From the NCBI GenBank assembly GCA_900104495.1, contig FMXS01000017.1, forward strand, positions 28,417 through 92,416: 64,000 nt of DNA. Direction: 5' to 3'. This DNA comes from Ruminococcaceae bacterium FB2012 (GTDB taxonomy: Bacteria > Bacillota > Clostridia > Oscillospirales > Ruminococcaceae). This document shows, one piece after another, positions 18,143-26,755 of the stretch (position 1 is its first letter; the number at the start of each line of letters is the position of its first letter). The notes under the pieces are model-generated. The model was not told where the DNA came from. It saw only the letters and a list, made by a program, of their open reading frames with translations, and did not search any database. Position numbers and translations under genes: made by a program.

Positions 18143-19909
18143 ATGAAACAGAAAAACACAAGGATGATCGCATTTGCAGCGGCAGTAATGATGGCGGCGG
18201 GAGCTTTAGTTTCCTGCGGATCGAAGGATGTAAACAGCGGACCGGTGACAAGCGATCAGAAATCGCACAACGAGGTTTCCTCGGCGGCAGGCCCCGACAG
18301 CACCGCAGACACCACAGCAAACAGCACCGTACAGTCTGAGCCGAATATTTCCACCACGGCAGGCCCCGACGGCGCAAAGGCGGAAGAGGAATACACAGCG
18401 GAAGCCTATGATATTCAGACCAACGATGCTGCGGGTTCGCCGATAAATCGGAGCATGACAGCAAATAAAGGCGGGGCAATGGCGCTTCAGGAGGCGGATG
18501 CCGAGGAATACTCGCAGCCCGAGGAGAACGGCTTCAAGCTGGTGAGCGCGGAACCCGTATCAACCTTCTCCACCGACGTGGACACCGCCTCTTACGCCAA
18601 CGCCCGCAGGATGCTCACAAAGGGACAGAGAGTTTACCCCGAGTCGGTTAGAGCCGAAGAGTTCATCAACTATTTCAGCTACGACTATAAACAGCCCGAG
18701 GGCGACTGCCCTATCGCGCTTACCACCGAGCTTTCCGACTGTCCCTGGAACGAAAACTCCAAGCTGCTGCTGGTGGGCGTCCAGGCCAAGGATATAAAGC
18801 AGGAGACCAGGCCGGCGATGAACCTCGTCCTGCTGGTGGATGTCAGCGGGTCCATGAGCTCGAAGGACAAGCTGCCGCTGATGGTGTCCTCCTTCAAGAT
18901 GCTGGCGAAGAATCTTGATGCCAACGACCGCATTTCCATAGTCACCTACTCCGGCGAGGAAAAGACCGTCCTTGACAGCGCCACGGGCGCGGAATACGAT
19001 AAGATCGCCGCGGCTCTCGATTCCCTTGAAGCCAGCGGCTGCACCGCAGGCGAGGCGGGCATAAACATGGCCTACGCCCTGGCGGAGAAGAATTTCATAA
19101 AGGGCGGCAACAACCGCATCGTTATGGCGACGGACGGCGACCTTAACGTGGGCGTTTCCTCCGCCGAGGAGCTTACGGCTCTCGTTGAAAAGAAGCGGGA
19201 GGGCGGAGTTTTCCTCTCGGTGCTGGGCTTCGGCACCGGCAATCTCAAGGATTCCCGCCTTGAGGCTTTGGCCGACAACGGCAACGGGAACTATTCCTAC
19301 ATCGACTGCGAGCGCGAGGCCAAGAAGGTCCTTGTGTCCGAGTTGAACGGCACGCTTTACACCGTGGCAAAGGATGTCAAGGCGCAGATCGAGTTTGATC
19401 CCTCCGCAGTTGAGGCCTACAGACTGGTGGGCTATGAGAACAGGGCCCTCACCGCAGAAGATTTCACCGACGACAAGAAGGACGCCGGAGACATGGGCGC
19501 GGGACATTCCTCCACGGCGCTTTACGAGATCGTTCCCGTCAATGGCGTGCTGGGCTCTCAGGGAGCGGGCTTCCTGGAGCTTCAGGGCCGTGATGAGGGC
19601 GCCGCAGAGAATACACAGGCCGACAAGCTGCTGACAGTCAAGCTGCGTTACAAGCAGCCCGACGGCGACACCAGCGAAGAGATCACGGCTCCCGTGGCGG
19701 CGGCCGACTACGTTCAGAAGGCTCCCGCGAACCTGGCATTCGCAAGCTGTGCGGCAGAGTTCGCAATGTTCCTGCGTCAGAGCGAATACAGCAGTCTGAC
19801 CCTTGATATGATAAAGTTCCAGCTCACCGACAACCTGCTGACCGACGAATACCGCAGGGAGTTCAAGGATATGATCTCAATGGCGGAGCAAAACTACACA
19901 TACAACTGA
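18143..19909 (+). CDS. vWA-domain lipoprotein (YfbK-like)
   Basis: 588 residues from the ATG at 18143, which has GGAG upstream and begins a signal peptide with lipobox LVSC; an upstream in-frame start would bury this. After a low-complexity linker comes the YfbK N-terminal region (STFSTDVDTASYANARR), then a von Willebrand A domain with the MIDAS motif DVSGSMS at about Asp233. The C-terminal part matches the domain that usually follows in YfbK proteins. Its function is unknown; MIDAS domains usually bind protein partners through a metal ion. Confidence 0.88.
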   Translation: MKQKNTRMIAFAAAVMMAAGALVSCGSKDVNSGPVTSDQKSHNEVSSAAGPDSTADTTANSTVQSEPNISTTAGPDGAKAEEEYTAEAYDIQTNDAAGSPINRSMTANKGGAMALQEADAEEYSQPEENGFKLVSAEPVSTFSTDVDTASYANARRMLTKGQRVYPESVRAEEFINYFSYDYKQPEGDCPIALTTELSDCPWNENSKLLLVGVQAKDIKQETRPAMNLVLLVDVSGSMSSKDKLPLMVSSFKMLAKNLDANDRISIVTYSGEEKTVLDSATGAEYDKIAAALDSLEASGCTAGEAGINMAYALAEKNFIKGGNNRIVMATDGDLNVGVSSAEELTALVEKKREGGVFLSVLGFGTGNLKDSRLEALADNGNGNYSYIDCEREAKKVLVSELNGTLYTVAKDVKAQIEFDPSAVEAYRLVGYENRALTAEDFTDDKKDAGDMGAGHSSTALYEIVPVNGVLGSQGAGFLELQGRDEGAAENTQADKLLTVKLRYKQPDGDTSEEITAPVAAADYVQKAPANLAFASCAAEFAMFLRQSEYSSLTLDMIKFQLTDNLLTDEYRREFKDMISMAEQNYTYN

Positions 19910-19946
19910 CGGCTAATGTCTGACAGTTGGTAAAAATAAAACGCTT

Positions 19947-19979
19947 CGGGGCGGGAGAAAACTCCTGCCCCGCTTTTTA
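19947..19979 (+). terminator. Intrinsic terminator after the vWA gene
   Basis: Stem CGGGGCGGGAG/CTCCTGCCCCG with one G-T pair and a 4-base loop, followed by CTTTTTAT. Confidence 0.85.
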
Positions 19980-20056
19980 TAGCGTCATACTTTCGGCAAA
20001 ATGTATATGTTTTTAATATTTATATTGTTAAATTATCTGAAATGTTAAAAAACTGC

Positions 20057-20085
20057 TTGCAATGTAAGAATAATAAGTGTATAAT
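20057..20085 (+). promoter_or_regulatory. Sigma-A promoter for araD
   Basis: TTGCAA, 17 bases, TATAAT, about 60 bases upstream of araD in a very AT-rich stretch. Confidence 0.75.
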
Positions 20086-20146
20086 AGTTTGTGTATAGTG
20101 CTGTGAGAAAAACAGCATCCGATACCTGTTTGAGAGGAGAAGATCT

Positions 20147-20839
20147 ATGCTTGAACAACTGAAGAAAAAAGTCTGCGAGGCAAACCTGCTTCTGCCGAAG
20201 TACGGCCTCGTGACATTTACCTGGGGCAACGTTTCCGGCGTGGACCGCGAGACCGGAGTTATGGTCATCAAGCCCTCCGGCGTGGAGTACGACGGGATGA
20301 AGCCCGAGGATATGGTCTGCGTCAGCCTTGAGACCGGCGAGGTGGTGGACGGGAATTACAGACCCTCCAGCGATACCCCCACGCATCTTGAATTATACCG
20401 CAAGTTCCCGGGGCTCGGCGGAGTCTGCCACACTCACAGCCGCTGGGCTGTTTCCTTCGCTCAGGCAGGCAAGGGCGTAGTACCCATGGGCACCACCCAC
20501 GGAGATTATTTCTACGGTGAGATCCCCTGTACACGGGCTATGACCGACGAGGAGATAAAGGGCGAATACGAAAAGGAGACTGCCACCGTCATCATCGAGG
20601 CCTTTGAGGGCATCGACCCGCTGACGATACCCGCTGTGCTGGTAAGGAGCCACGGTCCCTTCACCTGGGGCAAGGGCCCCTTTGAGTCCGTTCACAACGC
20701 GGTTGTACTGGAGGAAGCGGCCTTCATGAACTTCCACGCACTGATGCTTAACCCCGAAGCAGGCAGGATGAACCAGGTCCTGCTGGATAAGCACTATCTC
20801 AGAAAACACGGCAAAAACGCCTATTACGGTCAGCGCTGA
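20147..20839 (+). CDS. araD: L-ribulose-5-phosphate 4-epimerase
   Basis: 230 residues, the usual length for AraD. The class II aldolase/epimerase fold is recognisable from TWGNVSGVDR and KPSGV. The zinc ligands are in the THSRWA segment (HTHS) and the later SHGPFTWG segment. It converts L-ribulose-5-phosphate to D-xylulose-5-phosphate in arabinose use. It has its own promoter and lies 115 bases ahead of a GH43 gene, which fits a pentose-polymer role. A related aldolase of the same superfamily cannot be fully excluded. Confidence 0.9.
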   Translation: MLEQLKKKVCEANLLLPKYGLVTFTWGNVSGVDRETGVMVIKPSGVEYDGMKPEDMVCVSLETGEVVDGNYRPSSDTPTHLELYRKFPGLGGVCHTHSRWAVSFAQAGKGVVPMGTTHGDYFYGEIPCTRAMTDEEIKGEYEKETATVIIEAFEGIDPLTIPAVLVRSHGPFTWGKGPFESVHNAVVLEEAAFMNFHALMLNPEAGRMNQVLLDKHYLRKHGKNAYYGQR

Positions 20840-20954
20840 CACAAGCGCGGGAATGTGACCGCACTTCAGCTTAAAGGCAAGGTCAATTTTATCACGGTCA
20901 TCCGGCGCGGACGCTCTTAGGTGCGCGGCGTGATCTACAAAAGGAGAATGACAG

Positions 20955-22463
20955 ATGATTTTCAAAAATCCTGTAGTCAAAGGCTTTTATCCCGACCCGA
21001 GCGTATGCTTCGCGGACGGAAAATACTATATGGTGTGCAGCTCGTTCCAGTATTTCCCGGGCGTGCCTCTGTTTGAGAGCGAAAACCTGGTCAACTGGAA
21101 GCAGATCGGCTATGTGCTGACACGCTCCAGCCAGGTGATGCTCGACAAGATCAATTCCTCCGGCGGAGTGTTCGCTCCCACCATACGCTACCATAACGGG
21201 CGTTTCTATATGGTGACTACCAACGATACCACCAATCAGAATTTCTATGTATACACCGACGATATCCACGGCGAATGGTCCGACCCGATCTATGTGGACC
21301 AGGGCGGCATCGACCCCTCGCTTTACTTCGAGAAGAACAAGTGCTACTTCATGTCCAACGGCGAGGACGATAACGGCGTCAGCGGCGTGGTCCAGGTGGA
21401 GATAGATATTGCCACAGGCAAGAAGCTCTCCGAGAGCAAGTGCATCTGGCAGGGCACCGGCGGACGTTTCCTCGAAAGCCCGCATCTCTACAAGGTCGGA
21501 CGCTGGTATTACCTTATGGCGGCCGAAGGCGGCACCGAGTACGGCCACATGATAACCTGCGCAAGGTCGCGCTCCCTGTGGGGACGTTATTCCCGCAACC
21601 CCAACAACCCGGTGCTCTCCAACCGGAACAAGGCCCCGTATATAATCCAGGGCATAGGCCACGGCGATCTTATCCAGGATCCCAACGGCGACTGGTTCAT
21701 CCTCAGCCTGGGCTTCAGACAGATCCACCTGTGGATGCCTTTCCACAATCTGGGACGCGAGGTATTCCTCACACCCGTCCGCTTCGGTGAGGACGGCTGG
21801 TTCACCGCCGGCGCCGACGGCACCACTGAGGAGACCTTTGAGATCAAGGGCGATTTCCAGCAGGAGGAAAAGAAGCACTACACCTTTGAGAACACCAGCT
21901 GGAAGATCGACTGGTCCTATATGCGCAAGCCGGACTTCAAGAAGTATGAGCTCAGCTGGAACAAGGCCACACTCTACGGCACGGACATCAATCTTGAAGA
22001 GGCCGATTCACCCACTTTCCTGGCTATGCGTCAGAAGGAATTCAACTTCTATATGTCCATAGACATGAAGATCAGCGATTTTGAGGACGCCACCCGCAGA
22101 GGCGAGGCAGGCATCACCGTCTATATGTGCGAAAACGAGCACTATGACATCGCCGTAAGAAAGACCGAAGACGGCCAGGGCTGGGAGGCCGTGCTCAAGC
22201 TCAACATCGGCGGTATCAAGCATATCCAGAAGGCGATACCCATAAAGGGCGACAAGGTGAAGCTGCTTGTGGCGGCGGATAATTTCAGCTACAACTTCTC
22301 CTTCAAGGATGAAGGTGACAACGTAGCCAAGCCTTTGGGCTACGGCTATGCGAAATATCTGACCAGCGAGGTATCCGGCGGCTTTACGGGAGTTATGCTG
22401 GGAATGTACGCTATCGGCAAGTGCAAGGCGGAGTTCGACACCTTCGATCTGGATTACAGATAA
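20955..22463 (+). CDS. Glycoside hydrolase family 43 (beta-xylosidase / arabinofuranosidase type)
   Basis: 502 residues without a signal peptide, so probably intracellular and acting on imported oligosaccharides. The N-terminal five-bladed propeller starts with GFYPDPSV, holding the general base Asp. Further family features are GGIDPSLYF and the ESPHLYK segment with the probable acid Glu. The C-terminal part (about 310-500) resembles the beta-sandwich that follows the propeller in xylosidase-type members. It is adjacent to araD, so xylan or arabinoxylan oligomers are the likely substrate. The exact specificity cannot be read. Confidence 0.9.
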   Translation: MIFKNPVVKGFYPDPSVCFADGKYYMVCSSFQYFPGVPLFESENLVNWKQIGYVLTRSSQVMLDKINSSGGVFAPTIRYHNGRFYMVTTNDTTNQNFYVYTDDIHGEWSDPIYVDQGGIDPSLYFEKNKCYFMSNGEDDNGVSGVVQVEIDIATGKKLSESKCIWQGTGGRFLESPHLYKVGRWYYLMAAEGGTEYGHMITCARSRSLWGRYSRNPNNPVLSNRNKAPYIIQGIGHGDLIQDPNGDWFILSLGFRQIHLWMPFHNLGREVFLTPVRFGEDGWFTAGADGTTEETFEIKGDFQQEEKKHYTFENTSWKIDWSYMRKPDFKKYELSWNKATLYGTDINLEEADSPTFLAMRQKEFNFYMSIDMKISDFEDATRRGEAGITVYMCENEHYDIAVRKTEDGQGWEAVLKLNIGGIKHIQKAIPIKGDKVKLLVAADNFSYNFSFKDEGDNVAKPLGYGYAKYLTSEVSGGFTGVMLGMYAIGKCKAEFDTFDLDYR

Positions 22464-22473
22464 AAACCAACTT

Positions 22474-22505
22474 AAAAGCGGCAGAGCGATCTGCCGCTTT
22501 TTTTT
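22474..22505 (+). terminator. Intrinsic terminator after the GH43 gene
   Basis: A 12-bp perfect stem AAAAGCGGCAGA/TCTGCCGCTTTT with a 4-base loop, continuing into a T run. Confidence 0.92.
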
Positions 22506-22607
22506 GAAGGAACACCCTTTACGGTCCACATCAAAATATGGTAAAAAAACGACATTTTCAGACAATTGTAAATTTTCGGTTATTCTTTTAATGCCATTTT
22601 CATAACA

Positions 22608-22615
22608 TTGTCGAA
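22608..22615 (+). promoter_or_regulatory. 0A box (Spo0A binding site)
   Basis: TTGTCGAA, an exact match to the known 0A box. It lies 27 bases upstream of the -35 element of the spo0A-like gene, a position compatible with activation. Confidence 0.6.
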
Positions 22616-22642
22616 ACAAAGCGTAAATCATCAGAAAAACGC

Positions 22643-22671
22643 TTGATTTTATCCTTCCGGTCCGATATACT
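22643..22671 (+). promoter_or_regulatory. Promoter for the Spo0A-like gene
   Basis: TTGATT, 17 bases, TATACT, about 30 bases upstream of the start codon. Confidence 0.75.
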
Positions 22672-22703
22672 GAGTATTATCATTTTTTACTGGAGGATAA
22701 ACT

Positions 22704-23438
22704 ATGAAACAGGAAATCATTGTACTTTCCGGCGACCCATTCGTTGTGGAAATTGCGCGTTCTGTCACGGGAGAGGGCTTCGCTGAGATCTTCGAGGCGG
22801 ATAACGGACTTGAAAGCGCCTGCGCGGACGCAGTCATCCGGAAAGCGGATGCTCTGCTGTTCGCAGGGACCGAAGAGGACGTCAAGCTGGCTAAGAGGAT
22901 CTTCGGCTCCTTCGGGCAGGCATCGACGGTGTTCGTGCTGGCCGAAAACGACGAAGAGCTTGCGCATCTCCACGAGCTGGGCAGTTCGGTATGCATTCCG
23001 CTCAGCAGGCGGTCCGATGCGGCAGGCTCCGCAAGGTTCATCGTGACAAATCTGAAGATCATAGCGGAAAGGCGGATGGAATCCGAACGGAAGGCGCTTA
23101 GCGTCTATGTCACCAATCTGCTGATGAAGGGACGCATCAACGCCGGTCACAGCGGCTTCAGCCTGCTGCGGGACGCGATAGTCTACTGCGTCGAGAACCG
23201 AAGCTGTACCGCCGCCCTCGGGAAAGAGGTCTACCGGGAGATAGCCAGGAACAACAGCATGACTCCGGCTTCCGTTGAGCGGAACATCAGAACGAGCATC
23301 GACCGCTGCTGGAAGCTGGACCCGGAGCATTTCTGCGCGGGATTTTTCGGCAGTCCCAGCACCGCGCTGAGGGAAAAGCCCACCGCCAAGGAATTCATCT
23401 CCACACTGGCGGAAAGGGTGGCTCTCGAATTCGGCTGA
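22704..23438 (+). CDS. Spo0A paralog with degenerate receiver domain
   Basis: 244 residues. The C-terminal half (about 130-244) matches the Spo0A DNA-binding domain: an YVTNLLMKG-like entry helix, SGFSLLRDAIVYCVEN, then the recognition region MTPASVERNIRTSIDRCW and the closing KPTAKEFISTLAE. The N-terminal half has the length and strand pattern of a response-regulator receiver. The phosphoacceptor Asp expected after the third strand is missing (ALLFAGT, about 50-56), and the conserved Lys before Pro99 is also absent. It is therefore unlikely to be activated by phosphorylation. The canonical Spo0A would be elsewhere. An exact 0A box lies upstream. Confidence 0.82.
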   Translation: MKQEIIVLSGDPFVVEIARSVTGEGFAEIFEADNGLESACADAVIRKADALLFAGTEEDVKLAKRIFGSFGQASTVFVLAENDEELAHLHELGSSVCIPLSRRSDAAGSARFIVTNLKIIAERRMESERKALSVYVTNLLMKGRINAGHSGFSLLRDAIVYCVENRSCTAALGKEVYREIARNNSMTPASVERNIRTSIDRCWKLDPEHFCAGFFGSPSTALREKPTAKEFISTLAERVALEFG

Positions 23439-23508
23439 TCCCGGCGGGAGAGAATAGTCAAAACGCACAAGCCGAAGCCGTCCCGATTGTACGATGTGAC
23501 AAATTTTT

Positions 23509-23549
23509 CCTTGGGGTATTGACACTTCCCCAAGGGCAGATGTTAAAGT
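23509..23549 (+). promoter_or_regulatory. MerR-gene promoter with overlapping inverted repeat
   Basis: Inverted repeat CCTTGGGG (23509-23516) and CCCCAAGG (23528-23535) with an 11-base spacer that contains the -35 element TTGACA (23519-23524). TAAAGT follows after 19 bases, the long spacing typical of MerR-controlled promoters. It is a likely operator for the gene that follows. Confidence 0.6.
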
Positions 23550-23582
23550 AGAGGCAGAAACCAGAGATTAGAGGTCGGGAAA

Positions 23583-24425
23583 TTGAAGATCAAGGAAGTT
23601 TGCAAAAAAACGGGGCTGACCGAAAAGGCCGTCAGATACTATGTGGAAAGCGGACTTGTCACCCCGGAGGAATACACCCAGCGGGGTCGGACCTTCCGCG
23701 AATACAGCGAGGAGGACGCCGAGGCTCTGCGGAACGTCAGCATCCTGCGGCACATCGGGCTTTCGGTGGAGGAGATAAGGTCCGCGGAGGGCGGAAGTGC
23801 GGAGAAGGTCATGGAAGGCTTTCTGCGGGACCTCGGAAGTGAGGTCGAGCAGAAGCAAAAGCTGCTGGCGGCCCTCGAAGCCGAGGACTGGTCCAAGGCG
23901 GGAGATGCGGCGGGGCTGGCGCGGATCATCGGGCAGGCCACCCGTGCGGAGCCTGCTCAGCCGGATTTCTCCCGGTTCAACGACAGCACGGAGTACACCG
24001 ACGATCTGCGGGCCTTTGAGGAGCGCTCCTTTGAGCGGGAGCAGCAGTATCGCCGGGGAGCCCGTGCGGGGCTGATCGTGACGGCGGCGCTGCTTTTCGG
24101 CTCGGTCATGGCGCTGACGAACCTTATAGGCATCCTTCTTTTCGTGGCTGCGTCCTTAGCGGCGATAGGTCTGCGCTCGGACTACATAGGGTTTTACCGT
24201 CTGATGTGTCTGACGGGGGCAATAGCCGACGGCATTGCCTTCGGGCGGGCCTTTGCATCCCTTGAGGACAAGAACATAGCGGCGCAGCTGTTTTCCTCGG
24301 TCAAAGCGGAATCGGGGCTGCTGCCCTGTCTGCTGTACCTTGGTGCGGTGATCGCCCTTCTCGGTTCGCTGGCGATGCTGCTGACGAACAAGCCTCTGCT
24401 GGAATATCTGGGTGACAGGCAATAA
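23583..24425 (+). CDS. MerR-family regulator with C-terminal membrane segments
   Basis: 280 residues from a TTG start with a GAGG site upstream. An N-terminal MerR winged helix (about 1-70; KEVCKKTGLTEKAVRYY) is followed by a helical linker (70-125). About four hydrophobic segments occupy residues 155-275 (for example LIVTAALLFGSVMALTN), so the regulator is probably anchored in the membrane. MerR proteins normally end in a soluble effector domain. No metal-binding cysteines are seen. Autoregulation is suggested by the inverted repeat over its own promoter. Confidence 0.83.
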   Translation: MKIKEVCKKTGLTEKAVRYYVESGLVTPEEYTQRGRTFREYSEEDAEALRNVSILRHIGLSVEEIRSAEGGSAEKVMEGFLRDLGSEVEQKQKLLAALEAEDWSKAGDAAGLARIIGQATRAEPAQPDFSRFNDSTEYTDDLRAFEERSFEREQQYRRGARAGLIVTAALLFGSVMALTNLIGILLFVAASLAAIGLRSDYIGFYRLMCLTGAIADGIAFGRAFASLEDKNIAAQLFSSVKAESGLLPCLLYLGAVIALLGSLAMLLTNKPLLEYLGDRQ

Positions 24426-24508
24426 AGTGCGGAAAAAGTGAATTATCTCTTCATATAACAGAAAGCAAGATCAGACTATGTGTAAAAAGAGAAAGAAAGG
24501 AGACCAAC

Positions 24509-26158
24509 ATGAGGATCACCGATAAGATAGACCTGCTCTATCCCGGCGGGGAGGCGCGGGTCTATGCCGAGGAAAGGCGGAAGACGCAGTCTGAGCTGCC
24601 GCAGGCACATCTTGAGGACCTGGAGGCCTACCGCACCGCCGTACAGCTTCTGCCGCGCCAGCCCGAGACCGTCATGAACCTTATGCGGGAATTCTCCGAC
24701 GACATCCCCACTCTCAACTACCGTCTGGACTGCCTGGAGGACCACCTTAACGAAACGCGCCTTGCCGACGAGCTTCGGCCCGTTATGCGGCGGCTCTCCG
24801 ACAACAACACCGCCCTGGGCGAACTGCGGGGGAAGGCGGATTCCTTTATGGAGATCAACCTGCGGATGCGCCAGCTGGAGGAATTCGTCCGCTGTGTCGA
24901 GGACATCAAAAAGCTGTGGGGGAAGATCGGCAAGCGTATACGCTCCGCGGCGATGAAGGGCCTCTTTGAATGCTTCTGCGGACTGGACAGCGACCCCGAC
25001 TACCTTGAAATGAAGGAAGAACTGGCCCAGCTCTCGGAGGTGTTCGGACATACGGTCCGAAGCGTGCGCATCGGCATCAACTTTACCCACGGGATGATAC
25101 CCGAATCCTGCGGGCTCATCGAAGTTTCGGACGACAAGGTCTATCCCAGAAGCGGCATCCTCGACAAGCTGATATTCCGAAGCTATGAAGGTCACGAGCA
25201 GTTCATCGGCGAGGAGCATACCAACTCTGCGGTGCAGAATCTTCCTCCCGACCTGGACACGGCGCTGTTCAAGGCCCTCGGCAAGTACACCCGCGAGTTC
25301 GCGGGGCGCATCGCAGACGCGCTCAACGCCCGAAGGAAGCTGTTCCTTGAGGACATAGGCATCCTCGAACATCAGCTGGACCTTTACGAAGGAGCGGCGC
25401 GGATGGTGAGATACGTCCGCTCACGGGGGCTGGAAATGTGCCGTCCCGAACTGCTCCCCGCCGACCAGCGGCGCACGCACATCGAAGGGCTTTTTGATCC
25501 TCTGCTGTTCCGGCAGGCGGCAAACGCGGACTATTCCGCGTCGGGGGAGAAGCTGATCGTCACCAACAGCCTCACCCTCGATAACAACGCGGGCTTCAAG
25601 CTGGTGACGGGAGTGAACGCCGGCGGCAAGACCACCTTTGCCCGAGCCTTCGGGATGTGCCGTCTGCTGGCGCAGTGCGGACTTTACGTCCCGGCGTCAA
25701 AGGCGGAGCTTTCGGTCTGCGACCACATCTTCACCCATTTTCCGAAAGAGGAAACTGCGGGGATAAACACTTCCCGCTTCACCGAAGAAGTGAGACAGCT
25801 GGCGGAGATCTGCCGGAGCATCACTCCGCACTCGGCGGTAATAATGAACGAATCCCTGCAAAGCACCACGCCGGAGGAATGTCTGGAGATCGCGGCGATA
25901 CACCTGGAGATCATGGCGGCGGCGGGAGTCACAGGGCTTTACGTGACGCATCTCAACTCCCTCTACAAGCGTTTCGGGGAGATCAACGGGAAGGGTTATC
26001 CGACGAAGCTGGGAAGCCTTGTTTCCGTCCCCGACGAAGTCACGGGGCAAAGCACCTACCGCATGACGGAGCGTCCGCCCCTGCCGCAGAGCATGGCGGC
26101 GGCAGTCTACATGAAGTACGGTGCCAAGCTGGAAGAGGTCGTAAAGCGCTTTGCGTAA
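24509..26158 (+). CDS. MutS-like ATPase, non-canonical
   Basis: 549 residues. The C-terminal half carries the MutS-type ATPase: Walker A GVNAGGKTTFAR at about 368-379, then a Walker B-like segment AVIMNESLQSTTPEE and the downstream YVTHLNSLY motif. The N-terminal half is helical and resembles the MutS core and lever domains. The mismatch-recognition and connector domains of MutS1 and the Smr nuclease of MutS2 are absent. The Walker B aspartate is replaced by Asn (MNES), a variant I associate with a small MutS-related family of Firmicutes. Its biological role is unknown. Confidence 0.8.
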   Translation: MRITDKIDLLYPGGEARVYAEERRKTQSELPQAHLEDLEAYRTAVQLLPRQPETVMNLMREFSDDIPTLNYRLDCLEDHLNETRLADELRPVMRRLSDNNTALGELRGKADSFMEINLRMRQLEEFVRCVEDIKKLWGKIGKRIRSAAMKGLFECFCGLDSDPDYLEMKEELAQLSEVFGHTVRSVRIGINFTHGMIPESCGLIEVSDDKVYPRSGILDKLIFRSYEGHEQFIGEEHTNSAVQNLPPDLDTALFKALGKYTREFAGRIADALNARRKLFLEDIGILEHQLDLYEGAARMVRYVRSRGLEMCRPELLPADQRRTHIEGLFDPLLFRQAANADYSASGEKLIVTNSLTLDNNAGFKLVTGVNAGGKTTFARAFGMCRLLAQCGLYVPASKAELSVCDHIFTHFPKEETAGINTSRFTEEVRQLAEICRSITPHSAVIMNESLQSTTPEECLEIAAIHLEIMAAAGVTGLYVTHLNSLYKRFGEINGKGYPTKLGSLVSVPDEVTGQSTYRMTERPPLPQSMAAAVYMKYGAKLEEVVKRFA

Positions 26159-26170
26159 TACACACAAAGC

Positions 26171-26648
26171 GGCAGGGGCCGCACAAAGCAGAAAATCCAA
26201 ACGCGAAGCGCGTTAAAAGTTTCGGTCAAGCCTTTTCCAAAGGCTTGCGGGTCAAGGGCAGAGCCCTTGCAGGGCGTGGGACAGCGTCCCACTCGGCGCG
26301 TCAGCGACGACCCCCGGCGCTGCACAAGAAAAGAGTAGGGAAACGAAGAAGTTTCTCTACTCTTTTTTGTGTGGACAAATCATACTCAGCGCCGGGAAAA
26401 GGTGTCCTCCTGCACTCGCAGGAAACAGCGAGGGAGCGGATTCACGCTTGCGTGAATTTTTTCACGCTTGCGTGAATTTTTTCACGCTTGCGTGAATTAT
26501 CGACCGAGCGTCTTTCCGTCCCCCGACGAGCCAAAGTGAGGGGCTTTCTGCTACGCCCAAAACGTGGGAGCAGAATCACAACATAGGCTCCCGCCCGATT
26601 TCGGGGGCTTTCCGGTTGCCCCCGAACCCCTTCGGGAATGCACTTTTC
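26171..26648 (+). repeat. Modular repeat A1
   Basis: Copy 1 of a long intergenic repeat family. Its core (26313-26396) has the outer stem CCCGGCGCTG/CAGCGCCGGG and an inner hairpin GAGTAGGGAAAC/GTTTCTCTACTC followed by a T run. Upstream lie two small hairpins (AAGCCTTT/AAAGGCTT and AAGGGC/GCCCTT). Downstream is a tail hairpin TTCGGGGGC/GCCCCCGAA (26600-26626). Unique to this copy are three tandem hairpins TTCACGC-TT-GCGTGAA at 26449-26498. It fills the gap between the MutS-like gene and the exporter. Open frames inside it are only repeat sequence. Confidence 0.85.
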
Positions 26649-26674
26649 CCTACAAAGTGCAGAACTGCACAAAT

Positions 26675-26721
26675 ACTATTCATTATTCATTACTTCTGCC
26701 CCCGCGCAGCGTGAACTAAAA
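26675..26721 (+). repeat. Fragments of palindrome C and element B
   Basis: The stretch TATTCATTATTCATTACTTC matches an arm of the AT palindrome family. It is followed by GCGCAGCGTGAACTAAAAAA, the 3' end of element B (see 39015 and 45413). Both abut the promoter of the exporter operon. Confidence 0.55.
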
Positions 26722-26755
26722 AAAGTAGTTAAGGATTATTTAATAATTTCCTTGC

